Shown piece after piece: positions 10,485-18,504 of a stretch of DNA of 64,000 bases. Below the pieces are notes generated by a model. That model worked only from the letters and a program-made list of their open reading frames with translations, made no database searches and was not told the DNA's origin. Position numbers and translations under genes: made by a program. Origin of the DNA: Phaeobacter sp. 11ANDIMAR09 (lineage in GTDB: Bacteria > Pseudomonadota > Alphaproteobacteria > Rhodobacterales > Rhodobacteraceae); the NCBI RefSeq assembly GCF_001294455.1, contig NZ_LIKT01000017.1, forward strand, positions 1 through 64,000, read 5' to 3'. Position 1 is the first letter of the stretch. Each line of letters begins with the position of its first letter.

Positions 10485-11813
10485 CTAGACGTCCTGCAGG
10501 GCAGCCGAAATCGCCAACTCCAGCTTGTCGACGACCTCACCAATCTGATCTTTCGAGATGATGAAGGGGGGGGCCAGCAGGATGTGATCTCCCAACTGTC
10601 CATCGCGTGTTCCCGACATCGGATAGCAGATCAACCCCGCATCAAAGGCCGCACGCTTGACCTTGGCCGCCAACCCTATGCCAGGGTCAAAGGGCGTTTT
10701 GCCCGCCCGATCCGCCACCAATTCAATGCCACGGAACAGGCCGCGCCCGCGAATGTCCCCCACATGTGGATGCGCGCCAAAGCGCTCGACCAGCGCTGTT
10801 TGCAACTGCGCGCCTTTTTCGCGGCACTGAGAAATCAGATCGCGATCGCGCATTTGCGTCACAACGGCGAGCCCCGCGGCGGTGGCAACGGGGTGGCCGA
10901 TATAGGTGTGGCCATGTTGGAAAAAACCGCTGCCACCGGCAATGGCGGCGTAGATCTCGGCGCTGCACAGCATTGCGCCTATGGGCTGATATCCGGCCCC
11001 CAAGCCTTTGGCGATACACAGGATATCGGGTGCAACCTCATCCGCTGCGCAGGCGAACAGATGGCCAGTGCGCCCCATGCCGCACATGACCTCATCCAGG
11101 ATCAATAGAACACCGTATTTATTGCAGATCTCACGGATGCGCTGGAAATACCCGGGCACCGCTGGCACCGCACCTAGCGTCGCCCCAACAACAGGTTCAG
11201 CGATAAAACCCATGACCGTCTCTGGCCCCAGCCGCAGGATTTCTTCTTCCAGCTCGTTGGCCACCCGCTGTCCATAGTCATAGGCGTTTTCGCCGCCCTC
11301 GCGCTCGGCATATTCATAGCAAGGCGCGATATGGGATACGCCGATCAACAGCGGATCGAATTGCTGCCGCCGCCAAGCATTGCCGCCTGCAGCCAAGGCC
11401 CCCAATGTATTGCCATGATAGCTCTGCCGCCGCGCGATCAGATGACGGCGTTTGGGCTCTCCCCGCTCCAGATGATACTGCCGCGCCAGCTTGATGGCCG
11501 CCTCTGTGGCCTCAGACCCGCCAGAGACAAAATAGACCCGATCCAGCCCCTCTGGAGCCTGTTCAACCAGCAGATCCGCCAGCGCCTCTGCCGGTTCGGA
11601 CGTCATAAAGCCGGTATGGGCAAAGGCCAGTTTGCCGACCTGCTCCTGCACCGCCGAAATCACCGCCGCATCCGAATGGCCAAGACAAGAGACCGCCGCA
11701 CCGCCGGAACCATCAAAGTAGCGCTTGCCCTCTGCATCAATCAGATAACACCCCTCACCGCCAACGGCCGTGGGGAGTTTGGCTTTGGTGTGGCGTGGAA
11801 AAACATGACTCAT
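10485..11813 (-). CDS. Class III PLP-dependent aminotransferase
   Basis: A 442-residue fold-type I aminotransferase. The FVSGGSEATEAAIKLAR stretch contacts the cofactor phosphate, LLILDEVMCGMGRTG carries the PLP-contacting Asp, and Lys in CIAKGLGAGYQPIG forms the Schiff base. The family covers omega-amino acid, beta-amino acid and diamine transaminases, usually with pyruvate or 2-oxoglutarate as acceptor. Its ATG lies 3 bp after the stop of the BKACE gene, with an AAGGA site right before it, so both are one operon. The pairing suggests a beta-amino acid giving a beta-keto acid for BKACE; this is inference. It differs clearly from the Tpa encoded nearby. Confidence 0.85.
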   Translation of the reverse strand: MSHVFPRHTKAKLPTAVGGEGCYLIDAEGKRYFDGSGGAAVSCLGHSDAAVISAVQEQVGKLAFAHTGFMTSEPAEALADLLVEQAPEGLDRVYFVSGGSEATEAAIKLARQYHLERGEPKRRHLIARRQSYHGNTLGALAAGGNAWRRQQFDPLLIGVSHIAPCYEYAEREGGENAYDYGQRVANELEEEILRLGPETVMGFIAEPVVGATLGAVPAVPGYFQRIREICNKYGVLLILDEVMCGMGRTGHLFACAADEVAPDILCIAKGLGAGYQPIGAMLCSAEIYAAIAGGSGFFQHGHTYIGHPVATAAGLAVVTQMRDRDLISQCREKGAQLQTALVERFGAHPHVGDIRGRGLFRGIELVADRAGKTPFDPGIGLAAKVKRAAFDAGLICYPMSGTRDGQLGDHILLAPPFIISKDQIGEVVDKLELAISAALQDV

Positions 11814-11816
11814 TCC

Positions 11817-12593
11817 TTAGGTCCTTTTTAAAATATGGCCAGCCTCAGAGGCCGCCTTAACCAGCGCAGCAACCGAGGCGGCGTTGTCTTGCAGAAGTCC
11901 CCCGTCCGGGGATTCCAGATTGTTTTCAAACCCAATGCGCACATTGCCGCCCGCCTGGATCGCCGCCAGCAGGCAGGCGCGCTCGTCTCGGCCAAAGGCA
12001 CAGAGGCTCCAGCTGAGATCCAGCGCCTGCGCCGCTGCCACAAAGGGGACAAGTTCCTGAGGCCGGGCCGGAGTCGCGGGGGCATACTTTCCCAGAACAA
12101 AGATCACATCCCGCATCTGGGCAGGCACGACCCCCTCTGCATACCAGGCCTCGAGCTGTGCAATGCAGCTGGGGCCATAGAGTATATGCTGAACCTCGGT
12201 GCCGCTTTCAGCACAAAGTGCATAGCTGCGCGCTGCAACTGCAGGATCCTGAGCCATTTCCCGCACCGCAATCGAGGCCGCTTGGGGGCACAACGCCTGC
12301 AGGCAGGCCATTTGCGCCGACGGCGGATAGATCCCGGCGCTTTCGGTGGTGATCTGTATTCCCATGCCGGGAGCCGCCCCGCGCACCGCTGCCATGGCTT
12401 GGCGGTAAGCTGCGGCATCCAGGGAATGCCCCCCCGCCGCATCGCGGACATGCAAATGCACCCTGCCGGCGCCTGCTGCTTGGCAGAGACGGGCCGTCTC
12501 TGCCAATTCCTGTGGCGTTATCGGAAGCTCAGGATGATCCGTTTTTTGCCGCCGCGCCCCATTGGGCGCCACTGTCACCTGGTAGTCTGCCAC
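11817..12593 (-). CDS. Beta-keto acid cleavage enzyme (BKACE, DUF849)
   Basis: A 258-residue TIM-barrel enzyme of the BKACE family, which condenses a beta-keto acid with acetyl-CoA to give acetoacetate and a new acyl-CoA. The metal-binding HLH motif is at residues 46-48 (VHLHVRD), TTESAG forms part of the active site and RIGFENNLESPDG carries the third metal ligand. I chose GTG 12593, six bases after GAGG, giving VADYQVTVAPNGARR; another GTG at 12626 is in frame but without a good site. It is the first gene of an operon with the class III transaminase and is divergent from tpa. Substrate specificity varies widely in this family and is not evident. Confidence 0.88.
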   Translation of the reverse strand: MADYQVTVAPNGARRQKTDHPELPITPQELAETARLCQAAGAGRVHLHVRDAAGGHSLDAAAYRQAMAAVRGAAPGMGIQITTESAGIYPPSAQMACLQALCPQAASIAVREMAQDPAVAARSYALCAESGTEVQHILYGPSCIAQLEAWYAEGVVPAQMRDVIFVLGKYAPATPARPQELVPFVAAAQALDLSWSLCAFGRDERACLLAAIQAGGNVRIGFENNLESPDGGLLQDNAASVAALVKAASEAGHILKRT

Positions 12594-12977
12594 ATCTGAC
12601 CTCGTGTTCTGTCTTGCACCAAACACTGGGTGGAGCGCGATGCGATCTCAAGGTGGCGAATGCAGAACATCCGTTCTTTCGCCCATGTCTCACTGCAATG
12701 TGACCCAGGCTGGCATTTCTGATCCTCAAACAGTGCGCCCCTGTTGCACCGCTACGAGGGCATTGGATTGCTGCCCTTCAGAAAAACTCTTTTTTACCAG
12801 AAGGTTAAAATTGCACTTCCTATGCCCCTCGGCAAAATACGCCAAAACTGGACGCAGAACACCCCACCATCTGGCCCTAGAGTATCCGCCCGTTTTGGCG
12901 TTTCGTCACATTAGATCGACTCCGGCTGACAGGCAGCTGGCAGACACCCCACTCTTATATTTATGGAAGGACATGTC
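12594..12977. other. Divergent region between the BKACE gene and tpa
   Basis: About 380 bp with no credible gene. It carries the two CTGG(A/C)C repeats described as candidate TauR boxes and must hold the promoters of both transcription units. I see no other clear structure in it. Confidence 0.5.
12848..12880 (+). promoter_or_regulatory. Candidate TauR-binding direct repeats upstream of tpa
   Basis: Two direct repeats start 23 bp apart: CTGGACGCAG (12848-12857) and CTGGCCCTAG (12871-12880). Published work on Rhodobacter capsulatus TauR describes direct repeats of the type CTGGACYTAA before tpa (recalled, not checked). The match here is partial, but a similar pair precedes xsc. They lie about 100 bp before the tpa start. 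Confidence 0.45.
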
Positions 12978-14375
12978 ATGGACGGCACGTTCAACGAAAA
13001 CGATCTCAGCCGGGTAGTTGCGGCTGACAAGGCCCATGTCTGGCACCACCTGATTCAGCATAAACCCTTTGAAGAAAATGATCCGCGCATCATCGTCGAA
13101 GGCAAAGGCATGCGGGTCTGGGACCAGAACGGCAAGGAATTCCTTGATGCAGTCTCTGGCGGTGTCTGGACCGTCAATGTTGGCTATGGCCGCGAAGACA
13201 TCTGCAAGGCCGTCTACAATCAGATGATGAAGCTGTGCTATTTTGCCCAGTCCGCAGGCTCGATCCCTGGCGCTTTGTTCGCTGAGAAGCTGATCGAAAA
13301 AATGCCCGGCATGAGCCGCGTTTACTACAACAACTCCGGCTCCGAGGCGAACGAGAAAGCCTTTAAGATGGTGCGCCAGATCGCGCACAAGAAATACGGC
13401 GGCAAGAAAACTAAGATCCTGTATCGCGACCGCGACTATCATGGCTCCACCCTGGCAGCGATGTCCGCTGGTGGCCAGGATGAGCGCAACGCGCAGTATG
13501 GTCCCTTTGCGCCTGATTTCATCCGCGTGCCCCACTGCATGGAATACCGTAAGCACGAGCTGGGTCTTGAGCATCTGTCGGGCCGTGAGTTCGGCATCGC
13601 AGCGGCCAATGCAATCGAGGAGGTCATCCTGCGCGAAGGTCCGGAAACCGTTGGCGCCCTGTGCCTGGAGCCCGTGACTGCAGGCGGTGGTGTGATCGAG
13701 GCCCCCGAGGGCTATTGGGAACGCGTGCAGGAAATCTGCAAACAGTATGACATCCTGCTGCACATCGACGAGGTGGTCTGTGGCGTGGGCCGCACCGGTA
13801 CCTGGTTTGGCTATCAGCACTATGGCATCAAGCCCGATTTCGTGACCATGGCCAAAGGCGTTGCCTCCGGCTATGCGGCCATCGCCGTGCTGGTCACCAC
13901 CGAAGAAGTCTTTGACATGTTCAAGGACGATGCCTCTGATCCGATGAACTACTTCCGCGACATCTCCACCTTTGGTGGCTGCACTGCCGGCCCGGCTGCG
14001 GCGCTGGAGAACATGCGCATCATCGAAGAAGAAGGCCTGTTGGACAACTGCACCGCCATGGGCGAGCGGATGATGAACAACCTCAAGGCGCTGCAGGAAA
14101 AGCACAGCGTCATTGGCGATGTGCGCGGCAAAGGCCTGTTCATCGGCGCCGAGTTGGTCTCGGATCGCGAGACCAAAGAGCCCGTGGACGAGAAACTCGC
14201 CCAGCAAGTCGTGGCAGACTGTGGCGCCCAGGGCGTGATCATCGGTGTCACCAACCGCTCTGTCCCCGGCAAAAACAACACGCTTTGCTTTAGCCCAGCG
14301 CTGATCGCCACCGCCGATGACATTGATGCCATCACCGATGCCGTCGACAAGGCGCTGACCAAGGTCTTTGGCTAG
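12978..14375 (+). CDS. tpa: Taurine-pyruvate aminotransferase
   Basis: A 465-residue class III aminotransferase closely matching roseobacter Tpa: MDGTFNENDLSRVVAAD at the start, YYNNSGSEANEKAFKM, LLHIDEVVCGVGRTGTWFG, and the PLP lysine in TMAKGVASGYAAIAV. It converts taurine and pyruvate to sulfoacetaldehyde and alanine, the first step of taurine dissimilation. ATG 12978 is preferred over the in-frame ATG 12963 because AAGGA lies eight bases before it. It is separated from tauR and xsc by a GNAT gene and an arsR-permease pair, so it forms its own transcription unit with its own terminator. Confidence 0.95.
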   Translation: MDGTFNENDLSRVVAADKAHVWHHLIQHKPFEENDPRIIVEGKGMRVWDQNGKEFLDAVSGGVWTVNVGYGREDICKAVYNQMMKLCYFAQSAGSIPGALFAEKLIEKMPGMSRVYYNNSGSEANEKAFKMVRQIAHKKYGGKKTKILYRDRDYHGSTLAAMSAGGQDERNAQYGPFAPDFIRVPHCMEYRKHELGLEHLSGREFGIAAANAIEEVILREGPETVGALCLEPVTAGGGVIEAPEGYWERVQEICKQYDILLHIDEVVCGVGRTGTWFGYQHYGIKPDFVTMAKGVASGYAAIAVLVTTEEVFDMFKDDASDPMNYFRDISTFGGCTAGPAAALENMRIIEEEGLLDNCTAMGERMMNNLKALQEKHSVIGDVRGKGLFIGAELVSDRETKEPVDEKLAQQVVADCGAQGVIIGVTNRSVPGKNNTLCFSPALIATADDIDAITDAVDKALTKVFG

Positions 14376-14400
14376 ACCCTAAGCTTTCGCAAGAGTTTTG

Positions 14401-14433
14401 AAACGCCCCGGAGAATCCTCTGGGGCGTTTTTG
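14401..14433 (+). terminator. Rho-independent terminator of tpa
   Basis: AAACGCCCC (14401-14409) pairs with GGGGCGTTT (14422-14430), followed by TT. It starts 25 bp after the tpa stop. Confidence 0.85.
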
Positions 14434-14490
14434 TGTGCCCCGCCGTGGCATAGCCTGACGCATGCCGCTCGTTCATTTTGGACTGACCCA

Positions 14491-14519
14491 TTTTCTAGAA
14501 AGTGGACCTTTCTAGAAAA
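14491..14519. promoter_or_regulatory. Exact 12-bp inverted repeat upstream of a GNAT gene
   Basis: TTTTCTAGAAAG (14491-14502) and CTTTCTAGAAAA (14508-14519) are exact reverse complements separated by TGGAC. Each arm itself contains the palindrome TTCTAGAA. No T-run follows, and the start codon of the GNAT gene is 52 bp further on, so an operator for a dimeric regulator is more likely than a terminator. No regulator of that kind is adjacent. Confidence 0.5.
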
Positions 14520-14571
14520 CCAATAATCCTGCAGCTTGTTCCAAAATCCACCACGACGAAGGACTTATCCC

Positions 14572-15153
14572 ATGTGGGCCAAACCCGTCACTCTCTCCGG
14601 CCAGCAGGTCACGCTTGCACCACTCTCGCAAAACCATGCCGACGATCTGGCCGAGGCCAGCGCCGATGGAAATCTCTCTAGGCTTTGGTACACTATGATC
14701 CCGGCTCCAGCAGGGGTGCCAGACGAAATTGACCGGAGGCTCGCTCTTCAGGAGGCCGGTAGTATGGTGCCCTTTGCCATTCTGGACTCCGCCGGTCGCG
14801 CCGTTGGCATGACCACCTATATGAATATCGACCACGTCAATCAGCGGTTGGAAATTGGGTCCACCTGGTATCGCAAATCGGTACAGCGCTCAGGGCTGAA
14901 TACCGAATGCAAGCTGCTGATGCTGCGCCATGCCTTTGAAGATCTTGATGCCATCTCGGTCGAGTTTCGCACCCATGTGATCAACCATCAAAGCCGCCGC
15001 GCCATCGAACGTCTTGGCGCCCGGTTGGACGGTATCCTGCGCGCCCATATGCAGATGGCCAATGGCACCATTCGCGACACCGCAGTCTATTCGATCATCG
15101 CCCCAGAATGGCCTACGGTAAAAGCCCATCTGGCTCATCAGATGGCCCGCTAA
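14572..15153 (+). CDS. GNAT acetyltransferase, RimJ/RimL-like
   Basis: A 193-residue protein from ATG 14572, behind GAAGGA; an in-frame start at 14536 adds 12 non-conserved residues. The chain follows the RimJ/RimL or PhnO-like GNAT layout: VTLAPLSQNHADDLAEAS at the N-terminus, VGMTTYMNIDHVNQRLEIG in the central strands, and HVINHQSRRAIERLGARLDG near the C-terminus, where the NxxSxxxxxxLGA pattern is diagnostic. The substrate is not known. It lies between tpa and the permease gene but has no evident link to taurine. The inverted repeat at 14491-14519 probably controls it. Confidence 0.8.
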   Translation: MWAKPVTLSGQQVTLAPLSQNHADDLAEASADGNLSRLWYTMIPAPAGVPDEIDRRLALQEAGSMVPFAILDSAGRAVGMTTYMNIDHVNQRLEIGSTWYRKSVQRSGLNTECKLLMLRHAFEDLDAISVEFRTHVINHQSRRAIERLGARLDGILRAHMQMANGTIRDTAVYSIIAPEWPTVKAHLAHQMAR

Positions 15154-15193
15154 GGCGCGAAAACTGGTTCCTGCCGCCTGCTCCAACCGCCAC

Positions 15194-15273
15194 AGCGCCG
15201 CGCATCAGCGCGGCGCTGGGCCCAACGGGAGGAAGGCATTCTTTGAATGACAACTCCGGGCGGGAGCCCCGCC
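15194..15273 (+). repeat. Structured intergenic repeat, family 2, copy A
   Basis: AGCGCCGCGC (15194-15203) pairs exactly with GCGCGGCGCT (15208-15217). Then come GGGCCCAACGGGAGG (15218-15232), a small hairpin CATTC/GAATG, and CGGGCGGGAGCCCC (15257-15270). The same order of blocks recurs near 33.9, 38.5 and 42.9 kb, always between genes. It also sits between two convergent genes, where it may end transcription. Confidence 0.75.
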
Positions 15274-15288
15274 GGGTGCTCCTGTAAG

Positions 15289-16338
15289 TCAGATCAGCTG
15301 AAACAGGATTCCTGACACAATCGCCCCACTGACCCCCATCCCCAGATATGTGGCAAAGACCTGTGGTTTCACTAGTGACCAGACGGCTGCCATTGCCGGG
15401 ATAGAGCTCACTGCGCCTGCCACCATAAAGGACATAGCAGCACCTGCTGTCATTCCCTGCTCCATCAGCCCAGCCAGCAAGGGGGGGGCTACATAGGAAT
15501 TGAGATAAGCAGGCATGCCAACCAAGGCTGCCACAGCAATCGGCAGGACCCCTTCGCCACCAACGGCCTGGGCGATCAGGTCTGCGGGCACATAATTCAC
15601 CAGGATGGCTTCCAGCACATAGGCCAGCGCCAGCCACTTCAGCAGGAACAGGCCATTGCTGACGAATTCCTCGCGAAATTTCAGCCGACGCGCAGGTTCC
15701 TGCCAGAACTTCCAATGCGGCTTATCATCCAGTTTTGGCCCCGCGCTGCAGCAGCTCGAGCAGCTCTTCCCCTGTTTCAGCGGATTGGCAAAGGCCCCCT
15801 GCCCCATCAGGGTTTTTATAAAAAAGCCGCCAAACAGCCCCAAAGCCACGGCAATCACCGCCTTGCCAATGGCAAAGTCCCAGCCCAGTGCCCCTGCGGT
15901 AATCAGCAAAGTCGGCGGATCAATCAGGGGTGAAGCGAGCCAAAAGGCCATCACAGCCGACAGCGGCGCGCCCAGCGCCAACAGCCCGGCAATAAAGGGG
16001 ATCACTTCGCAAGAGCAAAATGGTGCCAGCCCCCCAAAGAGTGCTGCCAGGAAGATCATCCGGGTCTCGCGCCCAACAAAGGCTCGTGCCACCATAGTTT
16101 CTGCGCCAGTTGCCTTGAGATAGGACAGCAGAAGAACCGCAAAGAGGATGTACTGCCCGGTATGGGCCAGAGCCCCGGCAGCAAAGGAAATCACCGCCTG
16201 GAAGTTGCCCGGATCCAGTATGGCCACGGCAATCAGGATCAGAACGCTCAGTGTCCAGGGGGTCTTGAGCCAGGCAAGAGACACACCAGAGGCCTTGGGC
16301 GCCGGGCCCGATGAGTTTTGAGAAATATCAGCCATCAT
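15289..16338 (-). CDS. Permease of the DUF318/ArsP family
   Basis: About 349 residues with some eight to ten hydrophobic segments. Family marks are the paired glycine- and proline-rich repeats around FCSCEVIPFIAGLLALGAPLS and LVGMPAYLNSYVAPPLLAG. A central loop has a cysteine cluster, CSSCCS, besides the FCSCE cysteines. ArsP relatives export trivalent organoarsenicals, and other members of the family have no known substrate. The start (ATG 16338 or the next ATG 16335) overlaps the end of the arsR-type gene, with AAGGCGG just before it, so translation is coupled. The substrate could be an arsenical, a metal or a thiol; it is not resolved. Confidence 0.82.
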   Translation of the reverse strand: MMADISQNSSGPAPKASGVSLAWLKTPWTLSVLILIAVAILDPGNFQAVISFAAGALAHTGQYILFAVLLLSYLKATGAETMVARAFVGRETRMIFLAALFGGLAPFCSCEVIPFIAGLLALGAPLSAVMAFWLASPLIDPPTLLITAGALGWDFAIGKAVIAVALGLFGGFFIKTLMGQGAFANPLKQGKSCSSCCSAGPKLDDKPHWKFWQEPARRLKFREEFVSNGLFLLKWLALAYVLEAILVNYVPADLIAQAVGGEGVLPIAVAALVGMPAYLNSYVAPPLLAGLMEQGMTAGAAMSFMVAGAVSSIPAMAAVWSLVKPQVFATYLGMGVSGAIVSGILFQLI

Positions 16339-16639
16339 TTGCCGCCTTTTTTGCAACGTCAGCACAACATTCACTGAGGATGAAACCAGCCAGTTGCTCC
16401 AGCTGATCAAAATTGGCCCGGTTGAGGATGCTGCGCCCCGCGCGTTCCTGTTCGATGACCTCGGCTCCGCTGAGGAACTTGAGGTGATGCGCCAGGGTCG
16501 AGGGCGCGATGCCCGTGCGTTCCTGAATCTCGCTCACTGTCAGCCCTTCTTGGCCAGCCCGGATCAGGCAGCGCAGCACCTGCAGGCGTGCCTCTGATCC
16601 CATGGCGGCAAAGCCCTGTGCCGCTTCTTCCCACTGCAT
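16328..16639 (-). CDS. ArsR-family transcriptional regulator
   Basis: A 103-residue winged-helix repressor (LRCLIRAGQEGLTVSEIQ, then the recognition helix region TGIAPSTLAHHLKFLSGA). The C-terminal CC in ILSECCAD and the lack of an ELCVCDL metal motif mean the inducer is uncertain; the vicinal cysteines could bind a soft metal or arsenite. It is the first gene of a two-gene operon with the permease, overlapping it by about 11 bp. A near-palindromic sequence 24 bp upstream of its start is a likely self-operator. Confidence 0.85.
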   Translation of the reverse strand: MQWEEAAQGFAAMGSEARLQVLRCLIRAGQEGLTVSEIQERTGIAPSTLAHHLKFLSGAEVIEQERAGRSILNRANFDQLEQLAGFILSECCADVAKKAANDG

Positions 16640-16662
16640 TGTGCAACTCCAATTGATTCGAT

Positions 16663-16682
16663 AAAACTAGTTATATAGTTTT
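16663..16682. promoter_or_regulatory. Candidate operator of the ArsR-type regulator
   Basis: AAAACTA (16663-16669) and TAGTTTT (16676-16682) form an exact inverted repeat around GTTATA. It lies between the arsR-type gene and tauR in the region expected for the -10 box of the arsR promoter. Its size and AT-rich nature fit ArsR-family operators. Confidence 0.55.
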
Positions 16683-16780
16683 TAAAGTCTCCCTGCAAGC
16701 CTCAATTTTGCCGCCAAAACCCTTCACAGTGTCGTAAGTCCAGATTGCACCCGGTTTATGTCCAACCTATGGTGTCTCGC

Positions 16781-18241
16781 ATGGCTATATCTGTTGACAC
16801 ATTCTTCCTGAACCCGGACGCCCAGGGCACCCTGCAGGCGCAGATCCAGGAAATGATTGCCGAAGGCATCCTTTCGGGACGCTTTCGCGTTGGAGAAAAA
16901 CTGCCCTCCTCGCGCAAACTCGCGCTGCACCTCAGCATTAGCCGCATCACCGTGACGCTGGCCTATACCGAGCTCTTGGCCAATGATTATCTGACCTCGC
17001 GCGGCCGGTCGGGATACTACGTGTCAGAGAATGCTCCGGTCCCGCCCAGCTATACCCCGCCGGTACAATCCACCGAAGCGGTGGACTGGAATCATATGCT
17101 GGTGCGGCGGTTCACCGGAGGCGACACCCCGCGCAAAGCGCGCGACTGGCGCAGCTATCGCTACCCCTTTATCTATGGTCAGGCCGATCCTTCCTTGTTT
17201 GACCATGCCAATTGGCGGCTCTGTTCCCTGCGGGCCTTGGGACAAAAGGATTTTGCCGCCCTGACCGATGACTACTTCGATCAGGATGATCCGCTGCTGA
17301 TCGAATATATCGCCCGCCACACGCTGCCACGGCGCGGAGTCATTGCCCGCCCGGAACAGATCCTGATCACCCTTGGGGCTCAGAATGCACTGTGGTTGGC
17401 GGGGCAATTGTTGTTGAACCGGGGCCGCAAGGCCACCATTGAAGACCCAACCTATTACACTCTGCGGGATCAGTTGCATCACGTCCGATGCCAGGTCGAT
17501 TGCATCCCCGTGGATAAGGACGGCTTGCCGCCTCAGGAAATCTCGGACGACACAGATGTGATTTTCTGCACCCCAAGCCACCAAAGCCCAACCACCGCGA
17601 CCATGCCCATGGCCCGTCGCCGCGAACTGTTGCAACGGGCCCATGATATTGACGCGGTCATTGTCGAAGACGACTATGAATTTGAGATGTCGTTCATGAC
17701 CGCTCCCTCGCCCGCGTTGAAATCGCTCGATAGCGACGGTCGGGTCATCTATGTCGGCAGTTTTTCCAAATCGCTGTTTCCGGGCCTACGGCTGGGCTAC
17801 ATGGTTGGCTCCGAAGCCTTTATTCGCCAGGCCCGTGCCCTGCGTGCCAATGTGCTGCGCCACCCTCCCGGCCATGTGCAGCGCACCGTCGCCTATTTTC
17901 TGTCGCTGGGCCACTATGACGCCCAGATCCGCCGCACGGCCAAGGTTCTGCAGGACCGCCGCCATGTCATCGAAGAGGCCATTACAGCCCATGGCCTCAC
18001 CGTCTCGGGTGCCGGCGTCTATGGCGGGTCATCCCTGTGGATGCATGCGCCGGAGGGCGTCGACATGGCAGAGGTTGCGGAACGGCTCAAACCCGACAGC
18101 GTCATTGTTGAACCCGGGGCTCCGTTCTTTTCGGCCCAGAATCGCAAACACAATTATTTCCGGCTTGGCTATTCCTCAATCTCGGCCAATCGCATCGCCC
18201 CTGGAATGGAGTTCCTGGCAAAGGCTCTAAAGGGCGTATGA
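16781..18241 (+). CDS. tauR: MocR-type regulator TauR
   Basis: A 486-residue fusion of an N-terminal GntR winged helix (residues ~15-80: LPSSRKLALHLSISRITVTLAYTEL) and an aminotransferase-like domain (from ~110) with the PLP lysine in YVGSFSKSLFPGLRLGYMV. Proteins of this design next to xsc activate taurine genes, with PLP and taurine as effectors. ATG 16781 gives MAISVDTFFLNP; an in-frame ATG 16745 adds 12 residues. It is divergent from the arsR-type gene and 263 bp upstream of xsc on the same strand. Candidate binding repeats occur before both tpa and xsc. Confidence 0.9.
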   Translation: MAISVDTFFLNPDAQGTLQAQIQEMIAEGILSGRFRVGEKLPSSRKLALHLSISRITVTLAYTELLANDYLTSRGRSGYYVSENAPVPPSYTPPVQSTEAVDWNHMLVRRFTGGDTPRKARDWRSYRYPFIYGQADPSLFDHANWRLCSLRALGQKDFAALTDDYFDQDDPLLIEYIARHTLPRRGVIARPEQILITLGAQNALWLAGQLLLNRGRKATIEDPTYYTLRDQLHHVRCQVDCIPVDKDGLPPQEISDDTDVIFCTPSHQSPTTATMPMARRRELLQRAHDIDAVIVEDDYEFEMSFMTAPSPALKSLDSDGRVIYVGSFSKSLFPGLRLGYMVGSEAFIRQARALRANVLRHPPGHVQRTVAYFLSLGHYDAQIRRTAKVLQDRRHVIEEAITAHGLTVSGAGVYGGSSLWMHAPEGVDMAEVAERLKPDSVIVEPGAPFFSAQNRKHNYFRLGYSSISANRIAPGMEFLAKALKGV

Positions 18242-18283
18242 AACAAGGGCTCCCCAATAGGAGCGCGCACCTGCAATGTGATA

Positions 18284-18306
18284 AAATGAGACGTTTCAAC
18301 TCATTT
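18284..18306 (+). terminator. Possible terminator of tauR
   Basis: AAATGAG (18284-18290) pairs with CTCATTT (18300-18306) over a 9-base loop and is followed by ATTC. The stem is AT-rich and weak, so this could equally be a regulatory inverted repeat before xsc. Confidence 0.35.
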
Positions 18307-18389
18307 ATTCATAGCGAAGATATGCCTCTCTGACGGACGGCCTTGAAACTGTTGAGGAATTCACGGTTTCTCTGCCGCTTAGCCCTTTT

Positions 18390-18465
18390 TGGCCCTATCC
18401 GCGTTTGGAACTGGCCCTAACTGAGGCGGCATTGTCTGCATAAACCGGTATCAATCCCCGGTATC
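18390..18465 (+). promoter_or_regulatory. Candidate TauR boxes and CCGGTATC repeats upstream of xsc
   Basis: TTGGCCCTAT (18390-18399) and CTGGCCCTAA (18411-18420) are direct repeats 21 bp apart, like the pair before tpa. Downstream CCGGTATC occurs twice, at 18445-18452 and 18458-18465. CCGGTATT/CCGGTATC also occur before the PSE exporter gene (22101-22108 and 22141-22148). The first pair is the best candidate for TauR; the second motif is unassigned. Confidence 0.45.
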
Positions 18466-18504
18466 TGGCCGGGGCTCTATACGTCTCACTCAGGAGCACC
18501 CGCC

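Noticed and set aside
12906-14207. A 433-residue minus-strand frame across tpa
   Set aside because: Antisense shadow of a well-recognised gene.
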